From Acidobacteriaceae bacterium (lineage in GTDB: Bacteria > Acidobacteriota > Terriglobia > Terriglobales > Acidobacteriaceae), in NCBI GenBank assembly GCA_003131315.1, contig PKUV01000155.1:34524-80539 (forward strand): 46,016 nt of DNA, read 5' to 3'. Shown one piece after another: positions 8,310 through 18,034 of this stretch. The notes under the pieces were generated by a model. The model did no database searches. It worked only from the letters and a program-made list of their open reading frames with translations, and was not told where the DNA came from. Positions within the stretch are counted from its first letter, which is position 1, and the number at the start of each line of letters is the position of its first letter. The translations under genes were made by a program, and so were the position numbers.

Positions 8310-8756
8310 TGGAGAGGAGAACTCGACCCCGACACCTCCACCGTGTCAAGGTCCTGTTCAACGGTAACTGATTGACATTCAACGGCACTGGCAGCCACCT
8401 TTGGCGTTGCAAGGCACTCTCAGGAACTGCTATTGGACCCTAGTTGGACCCAGATTTGATCGGTGCAAGAGACTCGGACGATGCTCGATCTGTACAATTG
8501 CCACCATGCGTTCTCCGGATGGTTTGGCCCTCTGAGCCTAGATGCTCTCAGCAGGGGTGGGCGGAGTAGCCACAATCAGATAGCTGTCGCGTCCCACTTT
8601 TGTTGGTTGTGTTGCGGGCTAACCGCTCGCACTTAAGAACTCTCTAGCATCATTCGGGCCGACGACTTCGGCTTCGTGAGCAGCGTTGCGCCGAGACCCA
8701 GTACAGGCTCGACTCGCTCAGGTGGGAACACCCAGCTTGGGCAGAAGCCACTTCCC
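8310..8756. other. Intergenic stretch with no gene seen
   Basis: Open frames here are short and read like shadows. The missing 5' half of DUF932 is not found on either strand. No tRNA, insertion-sequence end or clear terminator is visible. Confidence 0.5.
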
Positions 8757-9293
8757 TCACTGGCCCGTTTCACCGGTCCTGAACTCCCAGCCACAGTAGT
8801 TTCCCTCCGGAGCCTTCGGGGGACAGTGCAAACAGGTCGTGTGAATGCGGGGATCAACCGTCCTGGCGAACGTTTCGAACTCGACCATGCCAACACTGTC
8901 GCAGGGGAAGTCCGCCAATCCTTTGCGGCGACGGGCTTCCTGGACCCGGCACACGTCCATGAAGAAGCGCAGGCACTGCCGGTCCTCAGACCATTCCACA
9001 CGTTGTAAATTGATCACGCTGTAGAGACGCAAACTCAAAGCCCGTTCCAGCGCCGGAAGGCCCCCGCCGGCGACGATACCAAAGGTGGCCATGATCCGGC
9101 GTGCCTCAGCAGCCGCAAACCGCGCCCAGGAGCGCATGTCAAGGTCGATCGCCGTCTCCATACCAAAACGTTCTTCTGCCGCCAAAAACCAGCAACCATC
9201 GTGCGCAAGCCAGTTCTTGGCGAACATTTCGAGCGCGCGCAGAAGTTCTTCACGGTTCATCGAGTTGAAGGCGTTCATAGATTCCGTAACCAT
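8757..9293 (-). CDS. DUF6125 family protein
   Basis: A cytosolic protein of up to 178 residues that matches the DUF6125 family from memory of its signature segments: MNREELL, NWLAHDGCWFLAAE, DVCRVQEARRRKGLADFPC and a Cys-rich end (TTCLHCPPKAPEGNYCGWEF). The spaced cysteines suggest metal or cofactor binding, but no activity is established that I know of. Several in-frame Met codons exist and MNREELL (residue 12) is the family-like start. It follows the rhodanese gene by 30 bases and is the last gene of the long minus-strand run in the island, so it is probably co-transcribed with the rhodanese. Confidence 0.82.
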   Translation of the reverse strand: MVTESMNAFNSMNREELLRALEMFAKNWLAHDGCWFLAAEERFGMETAIDLDMRSWARFAAAEARRIMATFGIVAGGGLPALERALSLRLYSVINLQRVEWSEDRQCLRFFMDVCRVQEARRRKGLADFPCDSVGMVEFETFARTVDPRIHTTCLHCPPKAPEGNYCGWEFRTGETGQ

Positions 9294-9323
9294 GAGTGAT
9301 TGCCTCGATCTTTCAGCAGGCTT

Positions 9324-9797
9324 TCATGAGGATTTGCCTACGGAGTTTGCTAGTAGTTCCCGAGTGCGTGTTCGTTGCGCTGGAACCGGTCCGAAGTTCG
9401 ACTCCAGTGGAAGCCCAAGCTCACGCCAGGTATGGAATCCGCCCTGAAGCGGCCGAACCCTAGTGATGCCAAACTTTCGGAGCTTGATTGCTGTCATAGC
9501 ACTGCTAGCTTCATTGGGACAAGTGCAGTAGAGCACTACTTCGCGGTCTCTCGGAATCTGACTCTGCTGCTTGTCCAAGTTTTCCATTGGAATGCGGATT
9601 GCTCCGGGGATGATGTACGGCTCCGGTAGAAAATCAAGCGAATGGCGTAAATCTACGATCGTCACGGCCTCGTGCATGTCGAGCTTCTGTTTCAACTCGG
9701 TCGGTATGATGCGGGCCATGCGCAAAGCTCTCAGAAAACGCTGGCGATGCAGATGCTTTCGGACAAGATAGGCAGAGAACGCGCCGAAAAGCAGCAT
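9324..9797 (-). CDS. Membrane-anchored rhodanese (sulfurtransferase), possibly the tail of a DedA-rhodanese fusion
   Basis: A 157-residue protein with a short hydrophobic stretch (residues 1-12), a basic linker and a rhodanese domain (about 33-135). The active-site loop CTCPNEAS contains Cys91, so persulfide or sulfur transfer is the likely chemistry. The segment RQRFLRALRMARI followed by the rhodanese domain is what I know from the C-termini of DedA-family membrane proteins fused to rhodanese. Here the DedA part is absent, and the same frame upstream runs only to a stop without a membrane domain. It is either a shortened derivative or uses an unseen start. It lies 123 bases after the ABC permease pair on the same strand. 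Confidence 0.82.
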   Translation of the reverse strand: MLLFGAFSAYLVRKHLHRQRFLRALRMARIIPTELKQKLDMHEAVTIVDLRHSLDFLPEPYIIPGAIRIPMENLDKQQSQIPRDREVVLYCTCPNEASSAMTAIKLRKFGITRVRPLQGGFHTWRELGLPLESNFGPVPAQRTRTRELLANSVGKSS

Positions 9798-9920
9798 GCC
9801 GATGTGGAGCCCTCCGTCCAGTCGTTCACGCCGTTGGGAGTGGCGAACAGGGATGATCGTATCGGGGGAGTATTGTTTGACATATCCCAGAATTGTCTCT
9901 ATTCCGTTGTCCGTGCCCCA

Positions 9921-11039
9921 CTACGAAAGGCGTCGGCGGAAGAGTCTGCCAGCCACGATCATGCAGACGACCCCAATGACGGCTAGCGGCCAATATTGCG
10001 GCCAGAAGAGTGAGGGCCCCGCACCTTCCAGGAAGCTGCCGCGCAGGATGATCAGAAAATACCGGAGTGGATCGAGCAGCGTGATGTACTGCACTGCCTG
10101 CGGCATGTTCGCGATCGGCGTAGCAAAGCCGGAAAGAACAATAGCAGGCACCATGAAGAGAAAAACGCCCAACAGCCCCTGCTGCTGCGTGACGGCCAAA
10201 GACGAAATCATCAGCCCGATCCCAACTGTTGCGACCAGGAAACAGAACAGGCCGAAGTAAAGTCCCAGGAAACTGCCAGTGAATGGAACGTGGAACCAGA
10301 AAATGGAAACCAGAATAATCAGCGATCCTTCCACCGTGCCAACCAGAAAACCAGGCAGTGCCTTGCCGAGAAGAATCTCTGTTGGACGCATGGGAGTAAC
10401 AAGAAGCTGGTCAAACGTCCCCATCTCACGCTCGCGTGCGACCGAGAGACCTGTCGTCAGCATACTCACCAGAAGAGTCAATATGCCGCAAATGCCAGGG
10501 ACGATGAACCACCGGGAGTCGAGATTTGGATTGAACCATGCGCGATCCAGCAGTACGGTCGAGGGTGGTATCGCTCCGTGCTCTGCGATCTGTGCTTCAT
10601 TGAAGGTGGTTACGATGGACTGTGCGTAACCCATTGCCAGGCCAGCCGTGTTGGAGTCTCTCCCGTCCAGGATGAGCTGGACGTGTGTCGTTCTTCCGCG
10701 CTCCAGATCGGAGGTAAAGTTCGGGCCGATATCCATCGCCATCAGCGCGGATTTATCATCGATGGCCTCCTCCAGAGCATTCTGGTTATGCACAATGCGT
10801 AGTAGCCCAAAACTGGGAGAGCCTGCAAAGCGGGCAATGAAATCCCGCGATAATCGTCCCTCGTCCTGGTTATAGACGACGAAGGGAACATGCTTTAGAT
10901 CGAAAGTAGCGGCGTAGCCAAATACTAAGAGTTGAATAATTGGCGGACCAATCAGGACGGCCCGGCTTGCTGCATCGCGCAAAAGGGCCAAAAGCTCCTT
11001 AATGCAAAGTGCAAATACGCGTTGGAGTATCAAACGCAT
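9921..11039 (-). CDS. ABC-2 type efflux permease (YbhS/YbhR/YhhJ-like), second of a pair
   Basis: A 372-residue inner-membrane half-permease of the ABC-2 exporter type: one N-terminal transmembrane helix (about 25-45), a large periplasmic domain to about 170, then five C-terminal helices. The segment EREMGTFDQLLVTPMRPTEILLGK between helices is the family's coupling region. The preferred start is the ATG at 11039, which shares its A with the TGA stop of the upstream permease; a TTG one codon earlier is also possible. With its partner it forms the channel of the pump driven by the double ATPase upstream. The substrate is not predictable; drugs, dyes and cations are known for relatives. Confidence 0.92.
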   Translation of the reverse strand: MRLILQRVFALCIKELLALLRDAASRAVLIGPPIIQLLVFGYAATFDLKHVPFVVYNQDEGRLSRDFIARFAGSPSFGLLRIVHNQNALEEAIDDKSALMAMDIGPNFTSDLERGRTTHVQLILDGRDSNTAGLAMGYAQSIVTTFNEAQIAEHGAIPPSTVLLDRAWFNPNLDSRWFIVPGICGILTLLVSMLTTGLSVAREREMGTFDQLLVTPMRPTEILLGKALPGFLVGTVEGSLIILVSIFWFHVPFTGSFLGLYFGLFCFLVATVGIGLMISSLAVTQQQGLLGVFLFMVPAIVLSGFATPIANMPQAVQYITLLDPLRYFLIILRGSFLEGAGPSLFWPQYWPLAVIGVVCMIVAGRLFRRRLS

Positions 11040-12154
11040 CAATCCAACCTCTTACGAAAGCGCAGGAGCGCGATGCCTAGAAAGAACATGCAGAGGATGG
11101 CCATGCCAAGACCATTGCGCAGAATCACCGGCCAAATATCGCCAGCCAAAAAGGTGCTTTGCAGCACGGTCACAAAGTAGCGTGCCGCGACGATGTGGGT
11201 CAAGACCTGAATCACTTGCGGCATGGAACGAATATCGAACAGAAATCCGGACAAGATGAAAGCTGGTAGAAACGTAGTAACAATCGCGACCATCGCGGCG
11301 ACGAACTGGCTGCGTGCGAGCACTGAGATCACCAATCCCATGCCCAGGGCTGTAAGTAGGAAGAGCGCCCCTGTCCCGAAGAGCACCAGTAGCGACCCAC
11401 GCAGCGGAACGTCGAATAAGAAGACAGCCATGGCGGTGGACATCATCATTCCACCCATACCCATTACGAAGTAGGGAACCAGCTTCCCCAGCAGAATTTC
11501 TGTCTTGCCGACCGGCGTTACCATGATGCCCTCCATGGTTCCGCGCTCCCATTCCCGCGCTACCACGAGCGCGGTCAATAGCGCTCCGATGAGCGTCATG
11601 ATGATGGCGATCAGACCGGGAATAAGATAGTCGCGGCTGCGTAGTGCAGGATTAAACCAGACTCGCGTATCGGCCACCACGGGTGTAGCCAGATGCGTAC
11701 CTTGACGCGCCGCTTCCTGCTGCAACCAAAGCCGCCATGTACCATTCACGTAATTTTCAATGATGCGTGCCTGATTGGCATCGACGCCGTTCACGGTGAG
11801 ATGGATGGGGGCACTTCCAGAGCTGTACGACAGACGCGTGAAATCGCTCCGCAGCCATAGGATGGCATCGGCACGTCCATGCAGCAGCGCCTGCTCAGCA
11901 GATGCTTGATCGGGATATATCGACGGACGAAACCACGGAGAGCGTTGTAGTTCTGCCAGGAAAGAAGCTGTGAGCTGTGTTGGATGATCGACGACTTCTG
12001 CCATGGAGATGTGGCGGGCATCGAGCGAGACACCGTAGCCAAATATCAGCAGAAGAACCAGCGGCAGTACGAATGCAATGGCAATGCTGGAAGGATCGCG
12101 GAGGATCTCATAGACTTCTTTCCGCATCAGGCCGCTCAGACGCATCACCTTCAT
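11039..12154 (-). CDS. ABC-2 type efflux permease, first of a pair
   Basis: A 371-residue inner-membrane protein with the same layout as the next gene: a first helix (about 22-42), a periplasmic loop, and five helices after about 175. It has the coupling motif EWERGTMEGIMVTPVGKTEILLGK. The start ATG overlaps the ATPase stop as ATGA, so the genes are translationally coupled. Order and composition (fusion protein, double ATPase, two permeases) match the E. coli YbhGFSR system. Divergence between the two permeases suggests a heterodimeric channel. Confidence 0.92.
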   Translation of the reverse strand: MKVMRLSGLMRKEVYEILRDPSSIAIAFVLPLVLLLIFGYGVSLDARHISMAEVVDHPTQLTASFLAELQRSPWFRPSIYPDQASAEQALLHGRADAILWLRSDFTRLSYSSGSAPIHLTVNGVDANQARIIENYVNGTWRLWLQQEAARQGTHLATPVVADTRVWFNPALRSRDYLIPGLIAIIMTLIGALLTALVVAREWERGTMEGIMVTPVGKTEILLGKLVPYFVMGMGGMMMSTAMAVFLFDVPLRGSLLVLFGTGALFLLTALGMGLVISVLARSQFVAAMVAIVTTFLPAFILSGFLFDIRSMPQVIQVLTHIVAARYFVTVLQSTFLAGDIWPVILRNGLGMAILCMFFLGIALLRFRKRLD

Positions 12155-13884
12155 GATGCTCTCCGGCTGGTCTGCTCATGTTCTTCAATCAGAGAAATGA
12201 AGGCATCTTCCATGCTCGGTTTAGGTCGATCCGGGCGACGAACCCTTTCCTTGATTTCTGTGGGAGTACCCTGCGCAAGGATCTCTCCAAGCGACATCAA
12301 CACCAGATGATCGCAGTATTCTGCCTCCTCCATAAAATGGGTGGTTACAAGGCAGGTCGTTCCGCCCTCTGCCAGTGCGTTCACGCGTGCCCAGAATTCG
12401 CGCCGGGCCAAAGGATCGACGCCGGAAGTTGGTTCATCGAGAAAAAGAATGCTCGGCTCGTGCATCAGCGCGCAGGCCAGAGCAAGGCGTTGCTGGTAAC
12501 CCAAGGGCAGGCTACCTGCATTCATGGTGGTGTAGTCCTTGAGTTCCAGCTCTTCCAATGCCCACGCCATCCGGTCCTGCTTGTGCTGCTTTTCCAGACC
12601 ATAGGCCGCGGCGAAGAAGGACAAATTTTGCTGCACACTCAAGGACCCATACAACGAGAACTTCTGAGAGACATAGCCGATTCGCGCGCGTGCCGCAGCG
12701 GTTGCCGTGCGCAGATCGACGCCAGCGACACGCAGCGTTCCAGACGATGAAGGCAGCAGTCCGCAAAGCATACGAAACGTTGTCGACTTACCCGCGCCAT
12801 TGGCCCCCAGCAGCCCGAAGATCTCGCCCTTGCGCACGGAGAAGCTGACATTTTTCACCGCGGCGAAAGCGCCAAAGTAGCGAGAGAGATCTTTGACCTC
12901 AACGACTGCTGCATCGTCGTGGGCTGTATCTCGCTGGGGCGGCAGCGGAATGGAATGATGTGGACTCCGGCTGAAGAGAAGGCTGACGAACGCGTCTTCC
13001 AGTCGCGCTGGAACGGCCTTGGGTGTTCCGTAGACAGCCAGCTTCCCGGGCAACACAGGTGGCCCGGCCTGTTCCATCACGATGCGCAGTCCATCGCCTT
13101 GGATCACCACATCCACCACGCCTGGCAGTTGGGCGATGTTGGCCTGCAGGTTGCGCGGTGCTGTGGGGATATTTTCCAGGACAAATGCATGCCCTTGTAA
13201 AGGTGCGGCGAGTTGCACCGGATTTCCCTGCGCGAGAATCTCCCCTTCGTGCAACAGGATGACATGATCGCAGCGCTCGGCCTCATCCATATAAGCAGTG
13301 CTGAGCAGGACGGTCACGTTCTGGCTGACAACTTGTTGATGGATGATGCTCCACAGTTCCCGCCGCGAGATGGGATCGACGCCCACACTGGCTTCATCCA
13401 ATAGCAGTAGTTGAGGAGGATGGATCAGGGTGCAGGCCAGTCCGAGCTTCTGCTTCATGCCGCCTGAAAGCTGTCCTGCCCTGCGTTTGCGAAATGGGCC
13501 GAGTGCCGTCATGGTCAGCAACTCCGCGAAGCGACCCTCCCGCATCTTGCGAGGTATGCTGTGCAGATCAGCAAACAGATTGAGATTTTCTTCGACCGTC
13601 AGATCTTCATAGAGGCCGAAGCGCTGCGGCATATAGCCAATCTGGCCTTGCAATGCTAAAGCTCCCTTCGGCAAAGGATGATCGAGAACGCGAATCTCCT
13701 CAGCGACGGGCATCAGGATACCGGCCAGCAGACGCAGGAGCGTGGTTTTGCCCGCACCATCCGGACCGATGAGTGCCGTCATACTTCCCGCAGGAATCTG
13801 TAGGGAAACATTCTTGAGCGCGTCTCTACGGGCTGCTCCTTTGCCGAAGGACTTACTGAGACTCCTGACGACAACTGCGTCCAT
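12151..13884 (-). CDS. Double ABC ATPase of an efflux pump (YbhF-like)
   Basis: A 577-residue cytosolic ATPase with two nucleotide-binding domains. The first has Walker A GPDGAGKTT, signature LSGGMKQ and Walker B LLLLDEASVGVDP. The second has GANGAGKST, an altered signature LPLGYQQR in place of LSGGQ, and ILFLDEPTSGVDP. The altered second signature is also seen in YbhF relatives. I chose the ATG at 13884, directly after the stop of the membrane-fusion gene with AAGGAC upstream; a frame opening at 13920 would overlap that gene. It powers the two permeases that follow. Confidence 0.93.
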   Translation of the reverse strand: MDAVVVRSLSKSFGKGAARRDALKNVSLQIPAGSMTALIGPDGAGKTTLLRLLAGILMPVAEEIRVLDHPLPKGALALQGQIGYMPQRFGLYEDLTVEENLNLFADLHSIPRKMREGRFAELLTMTALGPFRKRRAGQLSGGMKQKLGLACTLIHPPQLLLLDEASVGVDPISRRELWSIIHQQVVSQNVTVLLSTAYMDEAERCDHVILLHEGEILAQGNPVQLAAPLQGHAFVLENIPTAPRNLQANIAQLPGVVDVVIQGDGLRIVMEQAGPPVLPGKLAVYGTPKAVPARLEDAFVSLLFSRSPHHSIPLPPQRDTAHDDAAVVEVKDLSRYFGAFAAVKNVSFSVRKGEIFGLLGANGAGKSTTFRMLCGLLPSSSGTLRVAGVDLRTATAAARARIGYVSQKFSLYGSLSVQQNLSFFAAAYGLEKQHKQDRMAWALEELELKDYTTMNAGSLPLGYQQRLALACALMHEPSILFLDEPTSGVDPLARREFWARVNALAEGGTTCLVTTHFMEEAEYCDHLVLMSLGEILAQGTPTEIKERVRRPDRPKPSMEDAFISLIEEHEQTSRRAS

Positions 13885-13885
13885 G

Positions 13886-14971
13886 TCAGTCCTTCTCGCA
13901 AGGATGGGCGTCGATTGCATGGGGAGGATTATTGCTGAGTGGAATTACGACCGTGGCCGGCATTCCCAGGCGCAGGCGATGATCTGGGTTACAGGCGTAA
14001 ACGCGTACGCGATAGACAAGCTGCGAGCGTAGCTGGGTGGTTTCCACGTTTTTCGGCGTAAACTCCGACACCGGAGAAATGAAGCCGATCCATCCCGGAA
14101 AGCGTTGTCCGGGAAAGCTGTCCGACTCAATCCACGCACGCATGCCGAGAGCGACTTTACCCATCTCCGGCTCTGGCAGATAGGCCCGCACCCAGAGTGG
14201 ATTGTCCAGAGCGAGAGTAAACACAGGCGTCTGCGGAGTGGCCATATCGCCCGGCTCCAGAATCCGGTTCTGAATGACACCGTCTGCGGGTGCGTAGAGC
14301 TGCGTATCAGCCAACTCCTTTTGCGCCAAAGCCAACGCAGCTGTGTCTGCCTTGACGGTTGCCTGCGCTGCGGCAATGTCTTCCTTGCGTGGACCGATGA
14401 CGGCGAGCCGTAGGGCCTGTTCTTTAGCTGCTAACACCTGCCGCTTGGCGGCCAGGACGGCCTGCTCGGCCAGATAGGAGCGTTGCGCATCATCACGAAT
14501 CTGCAACGAAACATATTGCTGCTCTGACAGGGTTTGCTGGCGGCGATACAGCAACTCAGCATTGGTTGCATTGGCTTGTGCTGCAGCGACATCGGCTTGT
14601 GCCGCAGCAACATTCGCTCGCGCCTCAGCAACCTCCTCCGGACGGCTCCCCGCCAGCAGTCGCGCAACGACCTGCTGTTGCGCTGCCACTGTCGCCTGGT
14701 CCTGTGCTACTGCGTCCAGAAAGTGCTGCTGCACCAGCTGGGCAACAAGCTGGCCTGCATGGATGGCGCTGCCTTCATCTACCAGCAGCCTTTCAATACG
14801 TTCACTGTCGTTGAAGGCCAGCTGCACCTGGCGAATGTCTACGTTGCCATACAGCGTGATGGTGTCGCTAGCAGTATGTTTCCGGAGCAACCACCGCCGC
14901 CCAAAGACGCCGGAAACAACAAGAACGACCAGAAAAGCCAGGATGAACACACGCTTCTTGACCAAAACCAT
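13886..14971 (-). CDS. Membrane fusion protein (HlyD family, YbhG-like)
   Basis: A 361-residue periplasmic adaptor: an N-terminal membrane anchor (about 5-25), a split lipoyl/barrel-sandwich domain (GNVDIRQVQLAF and ADGVIQNRILEPGDM), a long Ala/Gln-rich coiled-coil hairpin (about 90-225), and a C-terminal beta-barrel ending at about residue 350. It bridges the inner-membrane permeases and an outer-membrane factor. It follows the TolC-type gene by 31 bases, and the ATPase gene begins one base after its stop. Confidence 0.92.
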   Translation of the reverse strand: MVLVKKRVFILAFLVVLVVSGVFGRRWLLRKHTASDTITLYGNVDIRQVQLAFNDSERIERLLVDEGSAIHAGQLVAQLVQQHFLDAVAQDQATVAAQQQVVARLLAGSRPEEVAEARANVAAAQADVAAAQANATNAELLYRRQQTLSEQQYVSLQIRDDAQRSYLAEQAVLAAKRQVLAAKEQALRLAVIGPRKEDIAAAQATVKADTAALALAQKELADTQLYAPADGVIQNRILEPGDMATPQTPVFTLALDNPLWVRAYLPEPEMGKVALGMRAWIESDSFPGQRFPGWIGFISPVSEFTPKNVETTQLRSQLVYRVRVYACNPDHRLRLGMPATVVIPLSNNPPHAIDAHPCEKD

Positions 14972-15002
14972 TTATGTTCTCCCAACGGAACAACTATAGT
15001 GC

Positions 15003-16400
15003 TTAGTTAGAAGGGCTGCTATAAAGCAAGGTATTGATGGCTTGTACGTCCAGTGGCGTCAGTACCCCTGCCGCTGCCTTCAGTTGTGTCCGGGCTACCA
15101 ATTGCGTGTAGAGAGCCAGATAATAATTGCGCTGCGCAGCTGCGTACTTTGTCGTCGCAGTCAACACGTCGATGATGGATCGGCTTCCAATTTCGTAACC
15201 CTTCCGGGTTCCATCCAGAGATACCTTTGCGGAAGTTACGGCTTGCTGCGTAGCCTGAAATTGTGCGACGCTGTCCTGCAAATCAAGGAAGGCAGTTTGT
15301 GTATCCAGCTTGATCTGGTCCTGAATATTTGCAACGTTCGCACGACTAGCTTTTGAGAGTGCCTCCGCCTGATGAATCCCCGCTCGTGTGCTCCCGCCTT
15401 CATAAATAGGAATAGATAGGTTCAGCGAGGCGCCAATCTGGTTGATGGCCAAAGGCGGAATGAGGGTGCCCGCAGCGTGCTGGCCAATACCGCTCAAGGT
15501 CAAAGTCGGCCAACGGGCTCGCTTCGCAAACTGCACCTGCTGTTCGGACACGTTCAATGTTGCTTTGGCTTGTTGCAGAAGCGGCTGGTTCTTGAGGGCA
15601 GCTGCGAGCCAGGGGTCTAATGTGTCCGGCTGCGGACCTATCGCCTCTAAGGTTGTTATATCCTGTAACGTTCCTACGGGATGATGTGTCAAGCGCTCCA
15701 ATTGATTCTTCGCGACGGCCACTGCATTCTTTGCGGTAATGAGATCGGCCTTCGCGCCATCCAACTGAGCCTGCACATCTTGTACTGCGATAATGTCTCC
15801 GGTTCCAACATGCAGACTTGTTTTTGTCTGATCGTCGATGTTTTGCAGCAGATCCATTTGCTGCTTCGCCACGCGCTCGTTGGCTTGCGCCTGTAAGACG
15901 CTAAAGTACGCCTGGACGACCTCCAATGCGATGACCTGCTGGACATACGCCAGAGTTGCTTCGCTGGCCCCAATGCGGCTGTCAGACTGCTTCATCGCGG
16001 TCAATGCCTGACCGTTGAAGATGGACTCTGTCAGGCTGGCGCTGAAGACATCGGAGTGATACCCGGTGGAGATTGGCTGGGCGCCAAAGCCCGTCACATA
16101 GGCCGTATTCATGCCCCCACTGGCCCCCGCGCTGATGTGGGGAAGCAGTGCAGCGCGCGCCAGTGGTTTGCCTGCCAAATCCGCATCCAGCTGCGCACGG
16201 GCTTGGGCTATGACGGGTGAAGTCGAAACTGCCTCCTGATAGGCCGTTTGTAGATCATCCGCCATAGATGGGACGGCACAGAGGGCCATATATCCCAAGA
16301 ACACTAGCTGGTATATGAAGCGTGCCAGGGAGCGAGGCTTCAGCGGAATGGAAATTTGCTTTTTCGCTAAACGATAAGGATTTCTCTTGCTTGGAATCAT
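15003..16400 (-). CDS. TolC-type outer-membrane efflux channel
   Basis: A 465-residue outer-membrane factor. A basic N-terminus and a hydrophobic segment (FIYQLVFLGYMALCAVPS) ending near SMADD act as signal peptide. Two repeats of long helical segments (Ala/Gln-rich coiled coil) follow, with family-typical YEGGSTRAGIHQAEA in the second repeat. I chose the ATG at 16400; the frame is open further upstream to 16481, where it would overlap the ArsC-like gene. Only 65 bases separate it from that gene, so read-through from the arsenic operon is possible. It completes the tripartite pump with the four genes after it. Confidence 0.9.
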   Translation of the reverse strand: MIPSKRNPYRLAKKQISIPLKPRSLARFIYQLVFLGYMALCAVPSMADDLQTAYQEAVSTSPVIAQARAQLDADLAGKPLARAALLPHISAGASGGMNTAYVTGFGAQPISTGYHSDVFSASLTESIFNGQALTAMKQSDSRIGASEATLAYVQQVIALEVVQAYFSVLQAQANERVAKQQMDLLQNIDDQTKTSLHVGTGDIIAVQDVQAQLDGAKADLITAKNAVAVAKNQLERLTHHPVGTLQDITTLEAIGPQPDTLDPWLAAALKNQPLLQQAKATLNVSEQQVQFAKRARWPTLTLSGIGQHAAGTLIPPLAINQIGASLNLSIPIYEGGSTRAGIHQAEALSKASRANVANIQDQIKLDTQTAFLDLQDSVAQFQATQQAVTSAKVSLDGTRKGYEIGSRSIIDVLTATTKYAAAQRNYYLALYTQLVARTQLKAAAGVLTPLDVQAINTLLYSSPSN

Positions 16401-16465
16401 TGTCGCTTCATTCCACACTGCTCTCTCTCGAAAATTACACTCGTCCAAATTAAGTTTTCGGCTCG

Positions 16466-16930
16466 TCAAATTGAATAGCATCTGACAGACTCCATGGGCA
16501 ATCCATGCCCGCCATAGTCTAGTCTTTTGAAACCACCGTAGAATCCCATTTCCGGTGCGATTCTACGCGGATCCAGGCTTGAGATGTCTCTGGCAGTAAT
16601 TTGGACAGCATCTGACGGCAAACGCCAACCTGTTTTTCCTGCTATCAAAGTCAACTCAATAAAATCAGCGACGTAGGCCGTCCAAGACGCTCCATCCACG
16701 GCTAATTCATACCGCATGACGTGGTCGAATTGTGCTCCGGTGGACTCATCGACAGACTTTGAACGGTGCACAGAGATATCAATGCCGAGTTCAGCCATAA
16801 CTTTGACGGGCCGCGTGCCGGCACTGAACACTTCGAACCGGTCACCGGCCTGATCGCGTAGTCGTCCTTCGGCCATTTGACTGCGAGCCGAATTCCCGGT
16901 GCACAGGATCAGGACGCGCTGCTTGCTCAT
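16466..16930 (-). CDS. Chimeric or decayed arsenate reductase: ArsC N-terminus joined to an unrelated tail
   Basis: A 154-residue protein. Residues 1-71 are a low-molecular-weight-phosphatase-type ArsC with the intact P-loop [13 protein letters not shown] (Cys10). Compared with the intact ArsC at 21040, about seven residues are missing after SAGTRP. After QFDHVM, where the family continues with two redox cysteines and the DP loop, the sequence changes to an 83-residue tail I do not recognise (starting [11 protein letters not shown]). The distal catalytic cysteines and aspartate are therefore lost, and arsenate reduction by the usual thioredoxin mechanism is unlikely. The ATG is embedded in the acr3 stop (TAATG), which fixes the start and implies coupling. 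It is either a real fusion or a remnant. Confidence 0.75.
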   Translation of the reverse strand: MSKQRVLILCTGNSARSQMAEGRLRDQAGDRFEVFSAGTRPVKVMAELGIDISVHRSKSVDESTGAQFDHVMRYELAVDGASWTAYVADFIELTLIAGKTGWRLPSDAVQITARDISSLDPRRIAPEMGFYGGFKRLDYGGHGLPMESVRCYSI

Positions 16931-18030
16931 TACGTCCTCTTTCCGTACGGATCGCAAATCGCGACTAAAGGTTGTCCGCTCACTGTCTCTCCGAAATACC
17001 GCCGCTGAAAGTACAACGCGACATTCACCAGAGCGATCATGACTGGTACCTCGACCAAGGGCCCGATGACCGCCGCGAACGCGGCCCCGGAGTTGATTCC
17101 GAACACCGCCACCGCGACTGCGATCGCCAATTCGAAGTTGTTCGAGGCCGCGGTGAACGCGAGTGTCGTGGTCTTCGAGTAGTCGGCGCCGAGCTTCTTC
17201 CCCATGTAGAATGACACCAAGAACATCACGACGAAATAGATCAGAAGCGGGACGGCGATTCGGACTACATCAAGCGGCAACCGAACGATGTATCCGCCCT
17301 TCAGCGAGAACATGATCACAATCGTGAACAACAGAGCAATTAGAGTCAGCGGGCTGACGCGCGGAACGAAGTTGTGGTCGTACCACTCGCGGCCCTTCGT
17401 GCGAACCAGCACGGTACGAGTCAGAAAGCCAGCGAGGAACGGAATCCCGAGGTAGATGAAAACGCTCTTCGCGATTTCACCTATAGAGACGTTGACGACC
17501 ACGCTATGCAGGCCGAGTTTAGCGGGCAGGACGGTGATGAATACCCATGCGTAGACCGAGTACAAGAACACCTGGAACAAGGAATTGAAAGCCACCAGAC
17601 CCGCCGCATACTCCGTATCGCCTTTGGCGAGTTCGTTCCACACGATCACCATCGCGATGCACCGAGCGAGGCCGATCAGGATCAGCCCGGCCATGTACTC
17701 GGGGTATCCGCGGAGAAATATGATCGCCAGCACGAACATGAGAACCGGACCTACCACCCAGTTTTGCACCAGCGAAAGAGCAAGCACGCGTTTGTTGCGA
17801 AAGACTTCGTGCAACTCCTCATACCGCACCTTCGTGAACGGCGGGTACATCATCACGATCAGTCCGACCGCGATCGGGATCGACGTAGTACCCACACTGA
17901 ATTTGTTAAGGAAGGGAACGATGCCGGGATACAGCCAACCAGCAATGACGCCGACGGCCATTGCGGCGAAGATCCAAGCGGTGAGATAACGATCCAGAAA
18001 GCTCAGTCGAGAAGAGACTCTGTCTGCCAT
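16930..18030 (-). CDS. acr3: Arsenite efflux permease Acr3
   Basis: A 366-residue inner-membrane protein of the ACR3 (bile/arsenite/riboflavin transporter) family with about ten helices. It extrudes As(III). The key segment [21 protein letters not shown] carries the conserved membrane Cys124, essential in studied Acr3 proteins. The N-terminal [11 protein letters not shown] and [14 protein letters not shown] are also family signatures. It starts 4 bases after the arsR stop and overlaps the ArsC-like gene. Expression is presumably under ArsR control. Confidence 0.96.
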   Translation of the reverse strand: MADRVSSRLSFLDRYLTAWIFAAMAVGVIAGWLYPGIVPFLNKFSVGTTSIPIAVGLIVMMYPPFTKVRYEELHEVFRNKRVLALSLVQNWVVGPVLMFVLAIIFLRGYPEYMAGLILIGLARCIAMVIVWNELAKGDTEYAAGLVAFNSLFQVFLYSVYAWVFITVLPAKLGLHSVVVNVSIGEIAKSVFIYLGIPFLAGFLTRTVLVRTKGREWYDHNFVPRVSPLTLIALLFTIVIMFSLKGGYIVRLPLDVVRIAVPLLIYFVVMFLVSFYMGKKLGADYSKTTTLAFTAASNNFELAIAVAVAVFGINSGAAFAAVIGPLVEVPVMIALVNVALYFQRRYFGETVSGQPLVAICDPYGKRT

Positions 18031-18034
18031 GTCC

